A stretch of 64,000 nt of DNA from Branchinecta lynchi (taxonomy: Eukaryota > Arthropoda > Branchiopoda > Anostraca > Branchinectidae). The stretch lies in assembly GCA_023053575.1 (NCBI GenBank), contig JAKZAP010000020.1:14875998-14939997 (forward strand), written 5' to 3'. Of this stretch, positions 1 to 11,460 are shown piece after piece. Made by a program: the position numbers and the translations under genes. Position 1 is the first letter of the stretch. Each line of letters begins with the position of its first letter. A model generated the notes under the pieces. The model was not told the origin of the DNA. It searched no databases and worked only from the letters and a program-made list of their open reading frames with translations.

Positions 1-205
1 TGTCGACGGTTTTCTGCGAGAAGTTTTTCCATCAGAAAAACCGGCTATGTAACCTGTTTCCCTGTTTTCGCTACAGGGCAACGGGTCTCGGAAAAGGCCC
101 CTGGGTTATTTGTTGAAAGCACAGCACAGTTTAAAAGTATTCAAATATTTTAAAATACTGCAAGTTGAAGAGTAAATAGTGCGAGGGGTCCTTTCAGCGT
201 CTCTG
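1..205 (+). repeat. Family C interspersed repeat, partial copy cut by window edge
   Basis: This stretch aligns with 43121-43345 in the same orientation, and with minus-strand copies near 18060-18370 and 29310-29715. Shared landmarks are GACGGTT, CAACGGGTCTCGGAAAAGG and GTGCGAGGGGTCCTTT. No coding potential is seen and the class is unknown. The copy begins before the window. Confidence 0.75.
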
Positions 206-604
206 TAATACTATGGCAGAAAGCGTACCTCACAAGCTAAGGAATCTCTGATAATTCGCAAATATGAAAAAAATGGACTTTTCGTGGTTTCAAAGAATTT
301 GGTTTTGAGAGCCCCGACAAACCGAAAATAAAGCCTTTGTTGTAATAATGTAATAGAAACCATGTTGCACAAGCTAAGGAATCTCTGCTAATTTGAAAAT
401 ATCAGAGATGGTGGACTCGGACTCTGGACTCGTCTCGATACACCTTTTTCTGGGACTCGTCTCGTCTCGAAATCCCGCCGAGTCACCCGAGTCCAAGAGA
501 CGTCTCGGACCAGCAAATTCAAAGTGAAATTGACGTCTCCGGGGACCAATTCAAGAGATTGGCCAAGGGATGGTTATGTCATAACCTTAGCAAGAAGGAT
601 TAAG
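206..604. other. Non-coding, with a short duplication and a CTCG-rich patch
   Basis: The 20-mer CACAAGCTAAGGAATCTCTG occurs at about 232 and about 367. Positions 405-535 are dense in GACTCGTCTCG-like words, and a similar patch lies at 2700-2790 on the far side of the retrotransposon copy between them. No gene is seen. Confidence 0.5.
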
Positions 605-2525
605 TAAGTAAGTAATTTTATTACCCGAAAATTCACAAGGAATTAGGAACGGAGTATGAAAACGAAAAAGAAAAGAGAAATCACACTATGGAACATCATC
701 AACAGTATTTACACACTATGTACATAAACAAAACTACTGGCAGAGGATGGCTAGCCACGGGTTCGCTCCTCCCTTAGCCTTTTCCAGAAAATTCTGAACG
801 ACACGGTTAACACAAACTGTTGGATCTGATACACCGTACGTAAGCATGATATAGGAGTTCCTCGTCCACGGGGGAAGTCTCAGAAGGAACTTCGCGAATC
901 GAAAAAACAGAACTCTTACTTTTGCACACTGGGCGGACGACAAGTATTTCCAAAAAGGTGCTATATACAGTACATGTGGAAGAGCAACGGCATTATACAG
1001 CGACGCGAGGTATCTACGGCAGAACCGATGTCTGTTACGAATAATTGACCCGTACGCAATCCGGATTTTCGCCTCTTCGTGTCGTACAAGCAGCGTTGCG
1101 GTGGAATGGAGGCTTCGACCGATTGGTAAACCAAGGTAAGTAATACTCTCAGATGGTTTCACAACTGAATCGCCTAAAGAAATTTCTTCTTCGCAATACT
1201 CCGCGTGGAAAAACAATACCGCCGATTTTGACACATTAAACGATAAACCTACGTTATTGTATTCCCTATTCAACACGTCAAAATTCTTCGATAGTCGATC
1301 GGCAGACCTGTTCAAATTAAGCAGGTCGTCAGCATACGTCATCAACGAAACATCAATCCCTTTTGAAACACAAGACGTAGCTACCTGGGCTTGTGCTGGC
1401 AAAACACTATTGTTATACAAACTCGGAGACACAACTGAGCCTTGCCTTACTCCTTTAAGAACCGGTACAACAACGGATTCGGCCGGACTTGAAGGTATTT
1501 TGATTTGCGCTTTAAGGTTATTGTACATGTAACATAAAACTCTAACAATACACAGATTTAGCCCTTGTTTGTACGCTTCTAGAAAGATCTGCGCATGCAC
1601 TGACGAGTCAAAAGCCCGGTTTACATCAAAAGAACCAATAACTAGTGGGTCACCCGTTGCCTCAGAATCAGACAAAATAGCAGCAAGGGCGAAAAGAGCG
1701 TCAGCGCAACCAAGACCTACTGTAAAACCAAACTGGTGGTTTGGCAGTTGGCAACAGTGTCTAACATTCGACAATATAAGCATTTCAAGAAGCTTGCATA
1801 AAACTGGCGACACGGTAATTGGGCGATACGAGGAGCAAATGTTAGCTGGCTTCCCTTTTTTCAGGATGGGCGTAAGCTGTCCTGTACAGAAAACGTCGGG
1901 TACAATACCGACGACGAATATGATCTGGTACAATAATGTTAACATTTCATACAGAAGACAAGTACCATTCATAAGGTGAAGTGCACACAAACCGTCAACT
2001 CCGCGCGATTTTTTCTTTTTCAGCTTAAATACATTTGCAGTTACATCCGAAACAGATACGGTGAAGTCCGGAAAGCTCGAATTTGATAGCACAGATTCAA
2101 GTTGCTCGGTATAAGGTCTACACTGGGATCAGGGGCACTAAAATCCCTCGTAAAGTATGCTCGCCAGTCGCTGGGATCACAAGGCATGGACTTAGGCGTG
2201 TTTTGGCGATCTTTCACGCGGTCTTTCCATAAACGACTTGGATCGTTGATTATTTTCTCCGTATATTCATTTTTCACATTTGTGCGATGCTGCTTGAGGG
2301 CTTTCTCAAATTTACGTTTTGTGTGTACACGGAGACAATTCAAAACACCGGATTTAGGGCGATCGATTTCCCTCCACACAGAGAACCAAAACTTAGCATC
2401 CTGACATGCTTTCACTAGCTCTTGATTCTTTGAGAACCCAGGGATTTCAGTATCTTTACGAATTTTCCTGACGGGAATAGCAGCCTTTTCTGCGGTTAGT
2501 AGTGCGTGGGTGATTTCAGCACATT
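605..2525 (-). pseudogene. 5'-truncated non-LTR retrotransposon, RT copy 1
   Basis: On the minus strand, 2523 down to 734 encodes the linker and reverse-transcriptase part of a LINE-type ORF2. Visible motifs are a proline/arginine-rich RT block (SSYRPITVSPVLCKLLE), FDVNRAFDS, GVRQGSVVSPSLYNN, the catalytic YADD, and a conserved C-terminal FAKFLLRLPPWTRN. The reading frame shifts once near 2108-2120, between the linker ORF (2415-2041) and the RT ORF (2092-734), so it is not functional as one protein. The endonuclease half is missing. The 3' end carries TTTATTACCC on the coding strand's complement and a short TTAC-type tandem tail (605-615) rather than poly(A). Copies at 2925, 14546 and 30135 share the same 3' signature. 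The clade is not assigned. Confidence 0.85.
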
Positions 2526-2819
2526 AAGTCAAGTAATACCTTGGAGGTCTAAGGATTAAAATCAGGAACCGGGGTAAAAAGGTTGTAAAGCCTTTTAAAA
2601 AATCACAGTTGTGAAAATTAGTGATCCTATGATAGTCCGATTTGGATATTTGGATTAAAATTTTTTCTCTCCAGTGAATAAGCACTGTGGTAAATTGGTC
2701 ACAGAGACCTCGGTCTCGGACTCGGTCTCACCTTTTACGTGGACTGGGTCTAGTCTCGTCTCGAACGATTCTTTTTGCTGACTCGTCTTGACTAGCAGCC
2801 CCCCCCCCCCCCCACCTTT
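2526..2819. other. Non-coding; second CTCG-rich patch and a poly-C run
   Basis: Positions 2700-2790 repeat GGTCTCGGACTCG-like words. A run of about 15 C follows near 2799. No gene is seen. Confidence 0.5.
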
Positions 2820-3830
2820 TTGAGATTCGGTAAAATTCTGGTCCGGAGGCCCAAAGTTTTACTAAAAATTTTCGGTATTTTTTCGATTTACGGGGATTCG
2901 TTAGTTATACAGAATCCTAAATAGGCTATGTATGTATGCATGTATATATTTATTTCCCATCAAAAGAAAACAGATGGAGTACAAGATAAAAAGAAAACGA
3001 GAAACACACTACGAGAGAATACACTAATACAGAAAAACAAAGAACGAGATGGATACCTAAATACAAAAATACAAAAGACAGAACTACTGCCTCAAAATGG
3101 TTGCCCAAGGATGAGCAACAATACCAGAGTTGTATCTGGCAGTCTGAGCTATGATCGCTTCATCAGGGTCGATAATCCCATACCGACTTGTCACAAAACG
3201 GTTGCATGAGCAGATTATTTTAGATATGGGCCTAGTTGGTGTTGATCCATGTATGTTAGACCCTCTGTATGATATGTATCAAAATTTGAAAGCTGAGCTT
3301 AAGCTACCGGCAACACTAAGCCAGAGTGTGAATCCCGTGACAAATTCTGTACAAATCTCTTCGGTATAATGATCGGGATTCGGTATAATTGCCAGTAGTC
3401 GGTAGTTATCACGAATTTGGTGGGAGAATTTACTGAAATCATTTGGTAATTATTCGATGCCGGAACTATTCGGTATATTTATGGAGATTCCGTAGTTACA
3501 CAGACTCCCGAATAAGCTATTGGCTCAAAATTATTCGGTATCATGATTGGGATTCGGTAATTTATTAAGTATAATTTCCAGGATTAGGAAGTTAACCACG
3601 AATCCTGACTTTCTTCCTGTTTCGCAGAAAGTATACCGAATATGAATATTGTTCGGTAGTCTTTCGATAACAAAACAATTCGGTATAATAACCGGGATAC
3701 GGTGTTTATACAGAATCCACGCTATCGGTCTAAACTTATTCGGTATAATAACTGTGATTCGATAACTTATTCCTTGTAATTGCCAGGATTCGGAAGTTAC
3801 CACGAAACTCAGAAGAGGTCGAGTGAAGCA
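2820..3830. repeat. Degenerate tandem repeats with TTCGGTATAAT core
   Basis: TTCGGTATAAT or a close variant recurs about ten times in both flanks of an inserted retrotransposon (2925-3341), together with CCAGGATTCGGAAGTTACCACG and ACAGAATCC words. The period is irregular, so this looks like old tandem repeat monomers. Non-coding. Confidence 0.6.
2925..3341 (-). pseudogene. RT copy 4, retrotransposon with 5' inversion
   Basis: The minus strand from about 3206 to 3084 encodes a C terminus (SRYGIIDPDEAI, then HPWATILRQ and a stop) that matches the end of RT copy 1 (TYGVSDPTVCV and NPWLAILCQ). The tail is a TATGTATG-type simple repeat next to TTTATTTCCC. The adjoining segment 3207-3333 encodes an internal RT piece on the PLUS strand (GLVGVDPCMLDPLYDMYQNL, then KAELKLPATLSQSV) that matches GLNLCIVRVLCYMYNNLKAQ of copy 1. 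So the 5' part is inverted against the 3' part, as expected from twin priming during target-primed reverse transcription. Confidence 0.8.
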
Positions 3831-4660
3831 CTGGTCGCAGACAAAAGGAATGATCTGTGATATCATCGATAGTCCTTACTTTTATTTTGGATCCCAAAAA
3901 GAATATCTAATCATAAATATTTCGAAAATTCTGCCTGCAGCACTTTTCGTAATATTCTCTATTTTGTGGAAGGGCGCGTCATTTGACGGGGGTTTTAAGC
4001 CGGTTTTAGGATTGAGATTTCGAAACATTAAATGCTATACTTAGGATGGTAATTAAATTTGCCAGGAAAAAGCAAAAAAAAATTCTCCTGCGGCGCTCAC
4101 TTCATGTTATCATAGGTAGTATATTGACTAGATTACAGTTGCTGCTGCTGCCGGAGCGTCGCTCCATCCGTTTTCTGGAACTTCTTAGAGTCTTGGTATT
4201 TCATCAACGGTAAATGATAGAATTTGTAAGAGAAGCAGTTAAATTTTAGCCCACAAAAACAAAAGATAATGGAATTCGAAAATTTTCGCCTGCGGCGCTC
4301 GGTTTAATTTTCTATTGGCTATAATAGATAGTAGCTGTTACTGCAATCATGCCCGGCAACATATTCTCCATGTGGGCTTCGCCAAAACGCCGCCTAATAG
4401 TTGGCTTATCGTCGTTCATGCTGCCTTTTATTGTTACTCTTCCTACGTCATCGTTTCTGTTCCATAATTTAAAGCTCGAATTCTTAGTTCTAGGATTCGG
4501 TAAAATTTTTGAAAGATTCGGTAGAATTTTGGCTCTGCAACCCCCCCCCCCCCCCCCCCCCTCCCCACCGAAAATGCACTTGCGACGCCCCTGCACACTG
4601 GTATGGTATAAACATACGTACAATCCGTCCGTAGCAGAAACTGTAGAAAAGCGTCCTTTC
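3831..4660. other. Non-coding, hAT-like remnants and poly-C tract
   Basis: The words GCCTGCGGCGCTC and TTCTCTATTT recur here (3930-4310) and in the interior of the hAT-like element at 41590-41770, so this may be a diverged relative. A 20-nt C run near 4541 is followed by GCGACGCCCCTG (to 4593), which read on the minus strand is CAGGGGCGTCGC, a hAT-type terminus. No matching left end or target duplication was found. Confidence 0.35.
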
Positions 4661-5102
4661 TATGGCATGCATTTTGGGTCACATACGGCAGAAATGTTGC
4701 CGAGAATGCACGAAATGTCGCCGAGAATGCGGCTTTTGTCGCCAAGATATTTTGTGTGTATCTGAGACTGCAATGTTTGTTGCCGAGATTGCCACTGAAA
4801 ACCGTGTCACCGATAAATATAGAATGTGTTCGAAACCAAAAATCTAGTTCCCGAGACGGAACAAAGTGTCGCCGAGATTTCACGTAATGTCGCCGAGAAT
4901 GCAAGATATTTAGCCAAGCTTTTCAGTGACAATCTCGGCTACAAAATTGTCATTCTCGGCAACAAACACTGAAGTCTCGGATACTCAGAAGAAATCTCGG
5001 CGACAAAAACAGCATTCTCGGTTACATTTCATGCATTCTCGGCGACATTTCATGTATTCTCGGCAACATTTTTACCAATTTTGACCCAAAATGCATGCCA
5101 TA
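4661..5102. repeat. Foldback element with GCCGAGAATGC subrepeats
   Basis: The ends are inverted copies of TATGGCATGCATTTTGGGTC (4661 onward, and the complement ending at 5102). Inside, the left arm carries repeated GTCGCCGAGAATGC words and the right arm carries their complement GCATTCTCGGCGAC, giving arms of about 140-180 bp around a short loop. No ORF and no convincing target duplication. It lies just downstream of the host gene's stop codon. Confidence 0.7.
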
Positions 5103-5170
5103 TACTATCCGCTGCAATGTTGGATTGAAGCGTTTCGGTGGAGCAGGTGTTTGACTGTTCAAGCGCTATT

Positions 5171-5399
5171 TCACAGTGTCGAATCATCCACGCTCGGTTC
5201 GGGGATGTCGACTCGCACAGCCACTCCCCATAGTTCCATTTGATTGCCACCTGAGGTCTGTCTCAGTGGGGGGCGTCTTGATGGTTCGGGAGAAGATTCA
5301 ACAGTCTCATTTGGGATTCCAGTTGCAGGGCTACTGAACATGGAGGTAGCGGAAGAGGGGTGGTAGGCCACACTTCCTCGTGGAATGTTAGGCTCCGAC
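5171..5399 (-). CDS. TNF-receptor-like protein, last coding exon
   Basis: The splice acceptor CTATATTTCAG precedes position 5399. The first base completes a serine codon left open by the exon at 12419-12587, and the frame then stays open for 75 codons to TGA at 5171-5173. The encoded tail starts SEPNIPRGSVAYHPSS and is rich in Ser, Pro and Thr, with ETVESSPEPS and an acidic end (PEPSVDDSTL). No domain is recognised; by position it would be the cytoplasmic tail. The 500 bp after the stop hold a foldback repeat and no AATAAA on this strand; an ATTAAA lies near 4302 and an AATAAA at 3886-3881. Exon status is inferred from phase and splice sites. Confidence 0.7.
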
Positions 5400-5479
5400 C
5401 TGAAATATAGGAGGACGACGTAAACACACTGTTCTACCAATTGAGATTTATATGGATTTCATGTTAAACTAAACCTACG

Positions 5480-5565
5480 TTGCCTGGCAACGTGGAAGTG
5501 TTGCAGCAACCTTTGTTTGGCTTCGCCGACTAAAGTGTTGCAAGAGCAACACTTTTGTTTTGTTT
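5480..5565. repeat. Hairpin end of a third Helentron-like repeat (AGTGTTGC type)
   Basis: AGTGTTGCAAGAGCAACACT forms a perfect small hairpin followed by TTTGTTTTG. A partial relative is at 23388-23412 (TGTTGCGAGAGCAACACTTT). Position and shape resemble the 3' hairpins of families A and B. Only fragments are seen. Confidence 0.4.
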
Positions 5566-5696
5566 CTTCGCTAATAGTTAAATGCTGAATTTGTCAACCC
5601 ATCGAGGTTTTCAAAATAGTATGTTCCAATCCAACAAGATTTTTTTTCTGAACTGAGGTTACAATCTCTAATCACATGGCTATCTCTCAGCGCTGA

Positions 5697-7825
5697 AAAA
5701 GCAAGAGCTGCGTGCTCATATGGCACTTGTTACAAGTAACTGGTACAAGAAAGTAGATGAGAATGTCACAAAATCCCCCCTTCAACCCCCTGGGATCGGA
5801 CCTAGAAATAAGGTATCTGATTTCACGCAAGCCTGAGCATTCTCGGCATCGCCTCGGGTAATCTAGGACAAATTTTTCACCATACTAGTTTGATTCCTAG
5901 GAGTTTCGTATTATTGTCGGTTACGCCTCGCACTCAAACTCCCATATCAGGGACGGATCTGACTCAGCCACATATACAGATTATCTAAGGCACTTTTTCG
6001 TACCGGCTATCAAGTTTCACTCAGGTCAAAGCTTTTTCGGGAAACTCCGGAAACTCTCCCCCACCGTGTTCAGATGCGGTCGGGACCCTAAAACATGTCA
6101 TCTAGGACTCACGGTCTCTATTCTTTCCAGGTTTCCACACAGTTTTTTAAAAGTTATTTTTGCACCTAGAGGTATCTTTAGTGTTAAAAACGGTCAAAAT
6201 ATGCAAAAAAACAAGAAAAATGGATAAAGGGGTGGACTTCGGTCGCAGATTTTCACTGAGCTGTCGCCCCTCCCGAAAATAATCGGAATATACGCTACTG
6301 AGTTAAGGGAACAGGAATCCTGAAATTGCTGATTTGCGTAGTTCGCGAACAGGTGGTCCGGTTCGAGTGACAGCTTACGGGTGATAAGAACCAAGTAGCT
6401 AGATACGCAAAACATGTCTCCGAGACATGTTTTCAAGTCACACTACGACTGTGTTTCAAGTCACACTACGACTCAAAAACTGTTTCTAAGATCAATTACT
6501 GAACCATACTGTAAATAATTTCGATTTAGCTTCTCAATTTGTATTTTCGAAAAAAAAAAATCATTTTCCGATATTTCGGATGAAGATCGCACCTGTCGCC
6601 CGTATTTCGCACACGTTTTTACAATTAAAAAACATTTTTTCAAGAATTTCAGGGGGGGCGATCGCCCCCCCCCCCTAATATACGCTACTGCCCTAACTCC
6701 CCCCAAAATGGCCGGATACAGGACTCCATCCAACTCCCCCCTACTGTGGCCGAACAGGACTTGAAAACATAAACGTCGTATCTCTTGATTCCCTCTTCCT
6801 GTCCATCAAGTTTTACTGAAATTGGAGCATAGCCCATCTGCAAGTTTCCAGTACCCCCCCCCCCCCCCCTACCTTGGCCGAATCCGGCCCGGACGCCAAA
6901 TAACAAATCTAGGCCACATAAACTCGGCACTAGGCATAATGCTTGTTCTCTCCATTAACTTCCGTCCCAATCCCTCTGCTTTTAGAGTTTCTTGAGTTTT
7001 CCGGTCGCCCCCCCCCATGCCCCCACGGACTCGACCCATACTTGACACTGAACATCCGAGGCGATAGCTCTTTCCACCAGACACGTTTCATTCAAATCCG
7101 ATCACCCGTTCAAAAGTTATGCACGCCACTAGATTCCGGACTCCCCATCCATCCACTCCCCCCAAAATGGTCGGATCGGGGAAACGGCTGGTCTCAAGTC
7201 AATCTGTTTGGATCCCTGACATACCTGACAAGTTTCATCGCCCTAGCACATCAGGAAGTATGCCGAACTCGCAGGATCGCCAGAAACCCGGACCCCCACC
7301 CCAACTCCCCCACCGTGCCCGGATCCGTTCCGGTTATGTCAATGACGTATCTACGACTTGTGCTTGTTCTTCCCACCAAGTTTCATCTCGATCCCTCCAT
7401 TCTAAGCGTTTTTGAGTCTCTGATATGCCAGCCCATTTGCATCGCCGTAGTACATCAGGAAGTACCGAACTGACGGATAATCAGAAATCCGGTCCTAGAG
7501 CATTGTGTCAGGTCCTTAAGTCTATTTAGTCGAGTCGCTAATATGCCTGCCTAGTTTAACCGTCCTTAGCAAATATAGTTATAAATACCTCAAGATTCCG
7601 GATTACCCTCCCTTCACTCCGCCACGATGCTCGGATCGGAGAAGTGACTACATCCAACTTAATCACTTGGGGTCCCTGACATGCCTGCCAAGTTTCATCG
7701 TCCTAGCTTAAGTGGAAGTGCACGAACTAGCAAAAACCGGACCGACAGACCAACCAACCGACGGACGGACAGAAATTGCGATCGCTACATGGCACTTGGC
7801 CGAAGGGCAAGTGCCATAAAAACTG
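5697..7825 (+). mobile_element. Family A Helentron-like element A1
   Basis: It starts with the family 5' signature (GCAAGAGCTGCGTGCTCATA then TGGCACTTG) and ends with ACGG-type simple repeats (7738-7775) followed by the 3' hairpin ATGGCACTTG/CAAGTGCCAT (7790-7820). The core shows the recurring CCAAGTTTCATC motif and poly-C runs. Inside, 6180-6690 has extra non-core DNA. There AATATACGCTACTG ends twice (6302 and 6690), as if one end of a hAT-like insert were duplicated, and a 20-bp word TTTCAAGTCACACTACGACT is repeated at 6432 and 6455. The element lies in intron 4 of the host gene. Non-coding. Confidence 0.7.
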
Positions 7826-7933
7826 AATATCGGAAGTAGGGACTTAATTGACTTTGCTGCCAGTTGAACTTTATCCTTTTCGATCGTAGACATCGGAACT
7901 GGTGAAAACTTGGGACATTATCTTATATAACCT

Positions 7934-9810
7934 AGTTGGCCTGAGCAGTGGAATATTTCAATGATGGTTCCAGTTTTCAAAAAAGGAGATAGGAATAAGC
8001 ATGAGAATTCCAGGGGGATTATCCTAGGTAATGTATTGAGTAAAATTTTATGTAAAGTAATAGATGTTAGGCTGAAAAAATGGTTGAATAAAAATGAAAT
8101 ATTAAGTTATATTCAGGCAGGTTTTAAGGAAGGATACAGTACGTTAGACCAGATTTTCGCGTTGCATGTGTTAATTAGAAAATATACTCGAGGTAGAGGA
8201 AAGAAACTTTATGTAGCTTTTGTGGATTTGAGGGGGGCTTTTGATAATATAAATAGAAAGTTGTTAATGCAGACATTACTAGAAATTGGTCTTCCAAAAT
8301 TGTTTGTATTGTTGATTGTGGAGATGTATGTTAATACGAGGGTGGTGGTGAGAGTACTTGGTAAACTGTCAAGAGAGATTAAGTCTGTTCTAGGTGTTAA
8401 GCAGGGTTGCACGCTTTCCCCTAAGTTGTTTTCTGTTTTTATTAATGATGTTGAAAAGTTTATGGTAGACAATAATGCTCCTTTGATAACGCTTGACGTA
8501 GTGTCTCTTTGTTTGTTGCTTTTTGCAGATGATCTAACCCTGGTGGCAGAATCCCATACAAAATTGCAGAAACTATTGGATATTTTGAAGTTATACCTTG
8601 AAAAGAAAGAGCTAGATTTGAATGTCAAGAAAACGGTGGTAGTGGTATTTAGAAAGGGTGGAAAGCGGAAAGAAGGAGAGATTTTTAAGTACGGTGAAGC
8701 TGTATTGGAGGTGAAGGAGGAATGTGTTTATTTGGGATGCAAATTTAAAGCGTTGGGGGAATGTTTGGTAAGCAGGTGGAACAGAATGTGAGAAAGGGAA
8801 AAAATTGTGGTAATTTGATTTTAAGAAGTAGTCTAAAGGAGGTAACGAATCTGAAGCTGCATAAAGAAATATTTTCAACGAGAGTGGTGCCAGTAATGCA
8901 TTATGCTTCAGAGATTTGGGGATTTAGTAAGGCAGAAAAAATAGAACAAGTACAACTAGGTTATTTTAAGAGGTTACTAGGGTTAAGCAATAGGATTAAT
9001 GGATTAGTGGTGAGAGGAGATCTAGGTCTAGTTTCGTTAAGAAATAGAAGGTTGGTTAATATGGTTAGTTTTTGGGAAAGAATTATTAATATGCCGCGAG
9101 TACGGGTGCTTAAAGCAGCATATATGGAATCATTACGGGATGAGTCGAGTGATTCTTGGGCGTCCCAAATAAAACAAATTTTGGACCAGTGTGGGGTTAG
9201 CTCGCTTTGGAATAACGGGGAGGGGCAAGGTCATGAAGTAGGAGATGTTGCAGGTGTGGTTAAAAAGGTGTTGATGGATCAGGAAATACAGCTGTGGCAG
9301 TGTGATGTCGGTAAGTTTAGCTCGTTGAGGTTTTACAGAGATGCTAAAGAGACATGGGGGGAAAGTATTTATTTTAAAGCAGGGTTGAATAGGGAGGAGT
9401 TAGCGTGGGTGATAAGTATGAGGGGTGATTGTTTACCGCTAGGGGATAGGAGGAGGTATGTGGGAAGGGGTTTAAGTCGGATTGGTCCTTACTACTGCCC
9501 TATGTGTGGGGAGATGAATGAGAATGTGTTGCACCTGATGTGTGAATGTAGTGAATTGGATGGGTTGAGGGATGAAGTGTTTGGAAAAAGAGTGTACAAT
9601 GAGGAATGGTTGGGTAAAGTAATGAAGGATGAATGTTTTTCGGGAGTTCGCCAGTTGGGAAGATTCCTTAAGCTTTCGATGAAGCATCGTGAAAGATTCA
9701 TTTAGGTTTATTAGTAATTTAGTGAAAATTTATTTTTATTTTGTTTTGTATTGCCATGGCCCTCGGGCTTTTTGTGTAAATATATATCATATATCATCAT
9801 ATCATCGGTG
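7934..9810 (+). pseudogene. 5'-truncated LINE with FADD reverse transcriptase
   Basis: The RT region is open from about 7934 (SWPEQWNISMMVPVFKKGD) and runs to 8791. Motifs are AGFKEGYSTLDQ, VAFVDLRGAFDNINR, GVKQGCTLSPKLFSVFIND and LLFADDLTLVAES. A second frame takes over at about 8761 and continues to the stop at 9703-9705. It includes a C-terminal zinc-finger-like cluster (CPMCGEMNENVLHLMCEC) of the kind found after LINE reverse transcriptases. The frame change near 8760-8790 makes it a pseudogene, and the endonuclease half is absent. The 3' UTR ends in an ATATC-type simple repeat (9780-9805). Codon use is AT-rich, unlike the GC-richer ORF at 32009, so this is a different family. Confidence 0.85.
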
Positions 9811-11460
9811 TCCGTCGGCAACATCGCAAGATCTGGGGCAGTCACCGAAAGCCCACTTTTCTCCTTGCCGGGCGGTCATATGTATGTTCCAGAAGCTCAT
9901 ATTATAATTGACTGGCAAAACGGGTTGTTTAGGAAGTCCAGAGACATAAGCGAGCCAATTTTCTTAAAAATTACTTCCACGTCCCCAAGAGGAAAAGGGA
10001 AAGCATCCACGCTTCTGCGCTCAAAGAAATTGAGGCTCTGCTTTCAAGCTGAGGTTCTAAAAGCCAGGTGCCGAAACTATCTACAACACATGGGAGGAGA
10101 CAAAGGCGAAGCTTCTGGAAGTAACCAGCTTACTTGTACTTCTACTAGTTTGGCGTCCCATACGTCAATATCCTGTGCCAAGTTTTGGCAGAAATCTAGC
10201 CATCAGGTTTCCTCCTTCTGTACCAGCTCGAAGTCTTTTCTTCGTGTCGCCACCACTTCTAAAGGCAATAGTCTCCTCCGCCAAGACAGGAGGGGTTCAG
10301 CTAAGAGAACTTCCCTCACCAGGCGGTCATTTGGCTCTGGAGGACGCGGCCAAGACAACGTTGGCGACGAATTCTAGTGAGTGCTGGAGCTCTTTCTATG
10401 AGCAGCCGACTTCAGCATTAGAGACCGTCGGATAATTCGCACGAACACAGGGGACTGCTCGACAGCTTGCTCCTGGGCGGGCGGCTGTAGGACTCCGCTC
10501 CTTCAAATAGGATTGAGCGGACAACCACGTCGTACATGCTGATGTTCTCTTCGTTTTGTTCGTCTCTTGTTAGTACCACAGCTGTGGTACCGTAACTGCG
10601 AAAGCACTGGATGTGCTCTGTTAATCTTCTGTACATCAAGGTCCCATGGTCCTCTGCTAGCCTACAGATCTCAGATCCGGTGTAGGATAAGCTATTGCAT
10701 TTTTCCAAGGCTCCACCATATAGACATGTTTGGTAGCATGATAGCATCAATCCACCCTTTACAGGTGGGTGGATTTGACGAAAGATAAGAAGTGGCACTT
10801 CTCAAACCTGACTGCAGTCTACAACAATGGTTATGAAAAACGCATGTATGCGAGCCATAAAGATGTCGATCCAAACTTTCGATGCATGTCAAGTACACCA
10901 TCTTTGCGCATACTAATGGCAGACTAGGCAGTAGCCCTATTTAGGTTTCTCGAGGTATTCGTGTTGGGCTGAACGAACTCTTCTTAAATGTAGATGCAGC
11001 TGGGTAGGTTATGCTTGTTCAAAGAAGAGCAGGCCATTCCAACTTTTTCTTCGATGTTGAAACATCCAGACTTACTTACGGCCAAACACCAATTTACTGG
11101 CAAACACAGGAAGATTTGAGAGACCCCAAACTAATCAGGGCATCATCGTGCTGCACCGACGAAGATATTCATACTTGGGTGACATGGTCGTCTCTGCAGA
11201 CACTGTATGAGCGTTCCAGATCCGCTCAGACATAAGTGGAGGACGTTTGATGGTGGGGTTGACGCAGCAGTATCAAGCAATACTGGAACTGAAAGCAAAA
11301 GTCTCGAGCCCGACTCCAAGTTCGGAAGAGACAAAAGCAAAAAATGGCTATAGCTTTTTGGAGATGAAGAGATGCTGCAACTGTTGCCGAGAGTAAGAGC
11401 TGACAGAAGGGTTTTACTATAGAGGTTGGCGAAACCGATGGAAAAAATAAAACTGTACCC
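9811..11460. other. Unassigned; eroded sequence with mid-size frames
   Basis: Frames of 70-208 codons occur on both strands (for example 9751-10377 plus and 10798-10418 minus), but none shows a domain I recognise or clear splice borders. A plus-strand stretch near 11140 reads RRYSYLGDMVVSADTV in one frame, faintly like a LINE C-terminal YLG motif, so an old retroelement is possible. Confidence 0.25.

Noticed and set aside
2790..4593. A hAT element from the CAG-poly-C at 2795 to GCCCCTG at 4593
   Set aside because: The two ends do not match each other and no 8-bp duplication was found; only the right end looks hAT-like.
4312..4904. Glycine-rich frames on the minus strand
   Set aside because: They arise from the poly-C run at 4541-4560 and foldback subrepeats.
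6291..6690. hAT-like MITE bounded by AATATACGCTACTG
   Set aside because: The word is a direct, not inverted, repeat, so paired ends are missing; noted only within A1.
10418..10798. 126-codon minus-strand frame as a gene
   Set aside because: No domain, no splice context, and an overlapping plus-strand frame is equally long; no support.
11011..11460. Possible RT C-terminus (RRYSYLGDMVV)
   Set aside because: Only a five-residue resemblance in a frame broken by stops; too weak to call.
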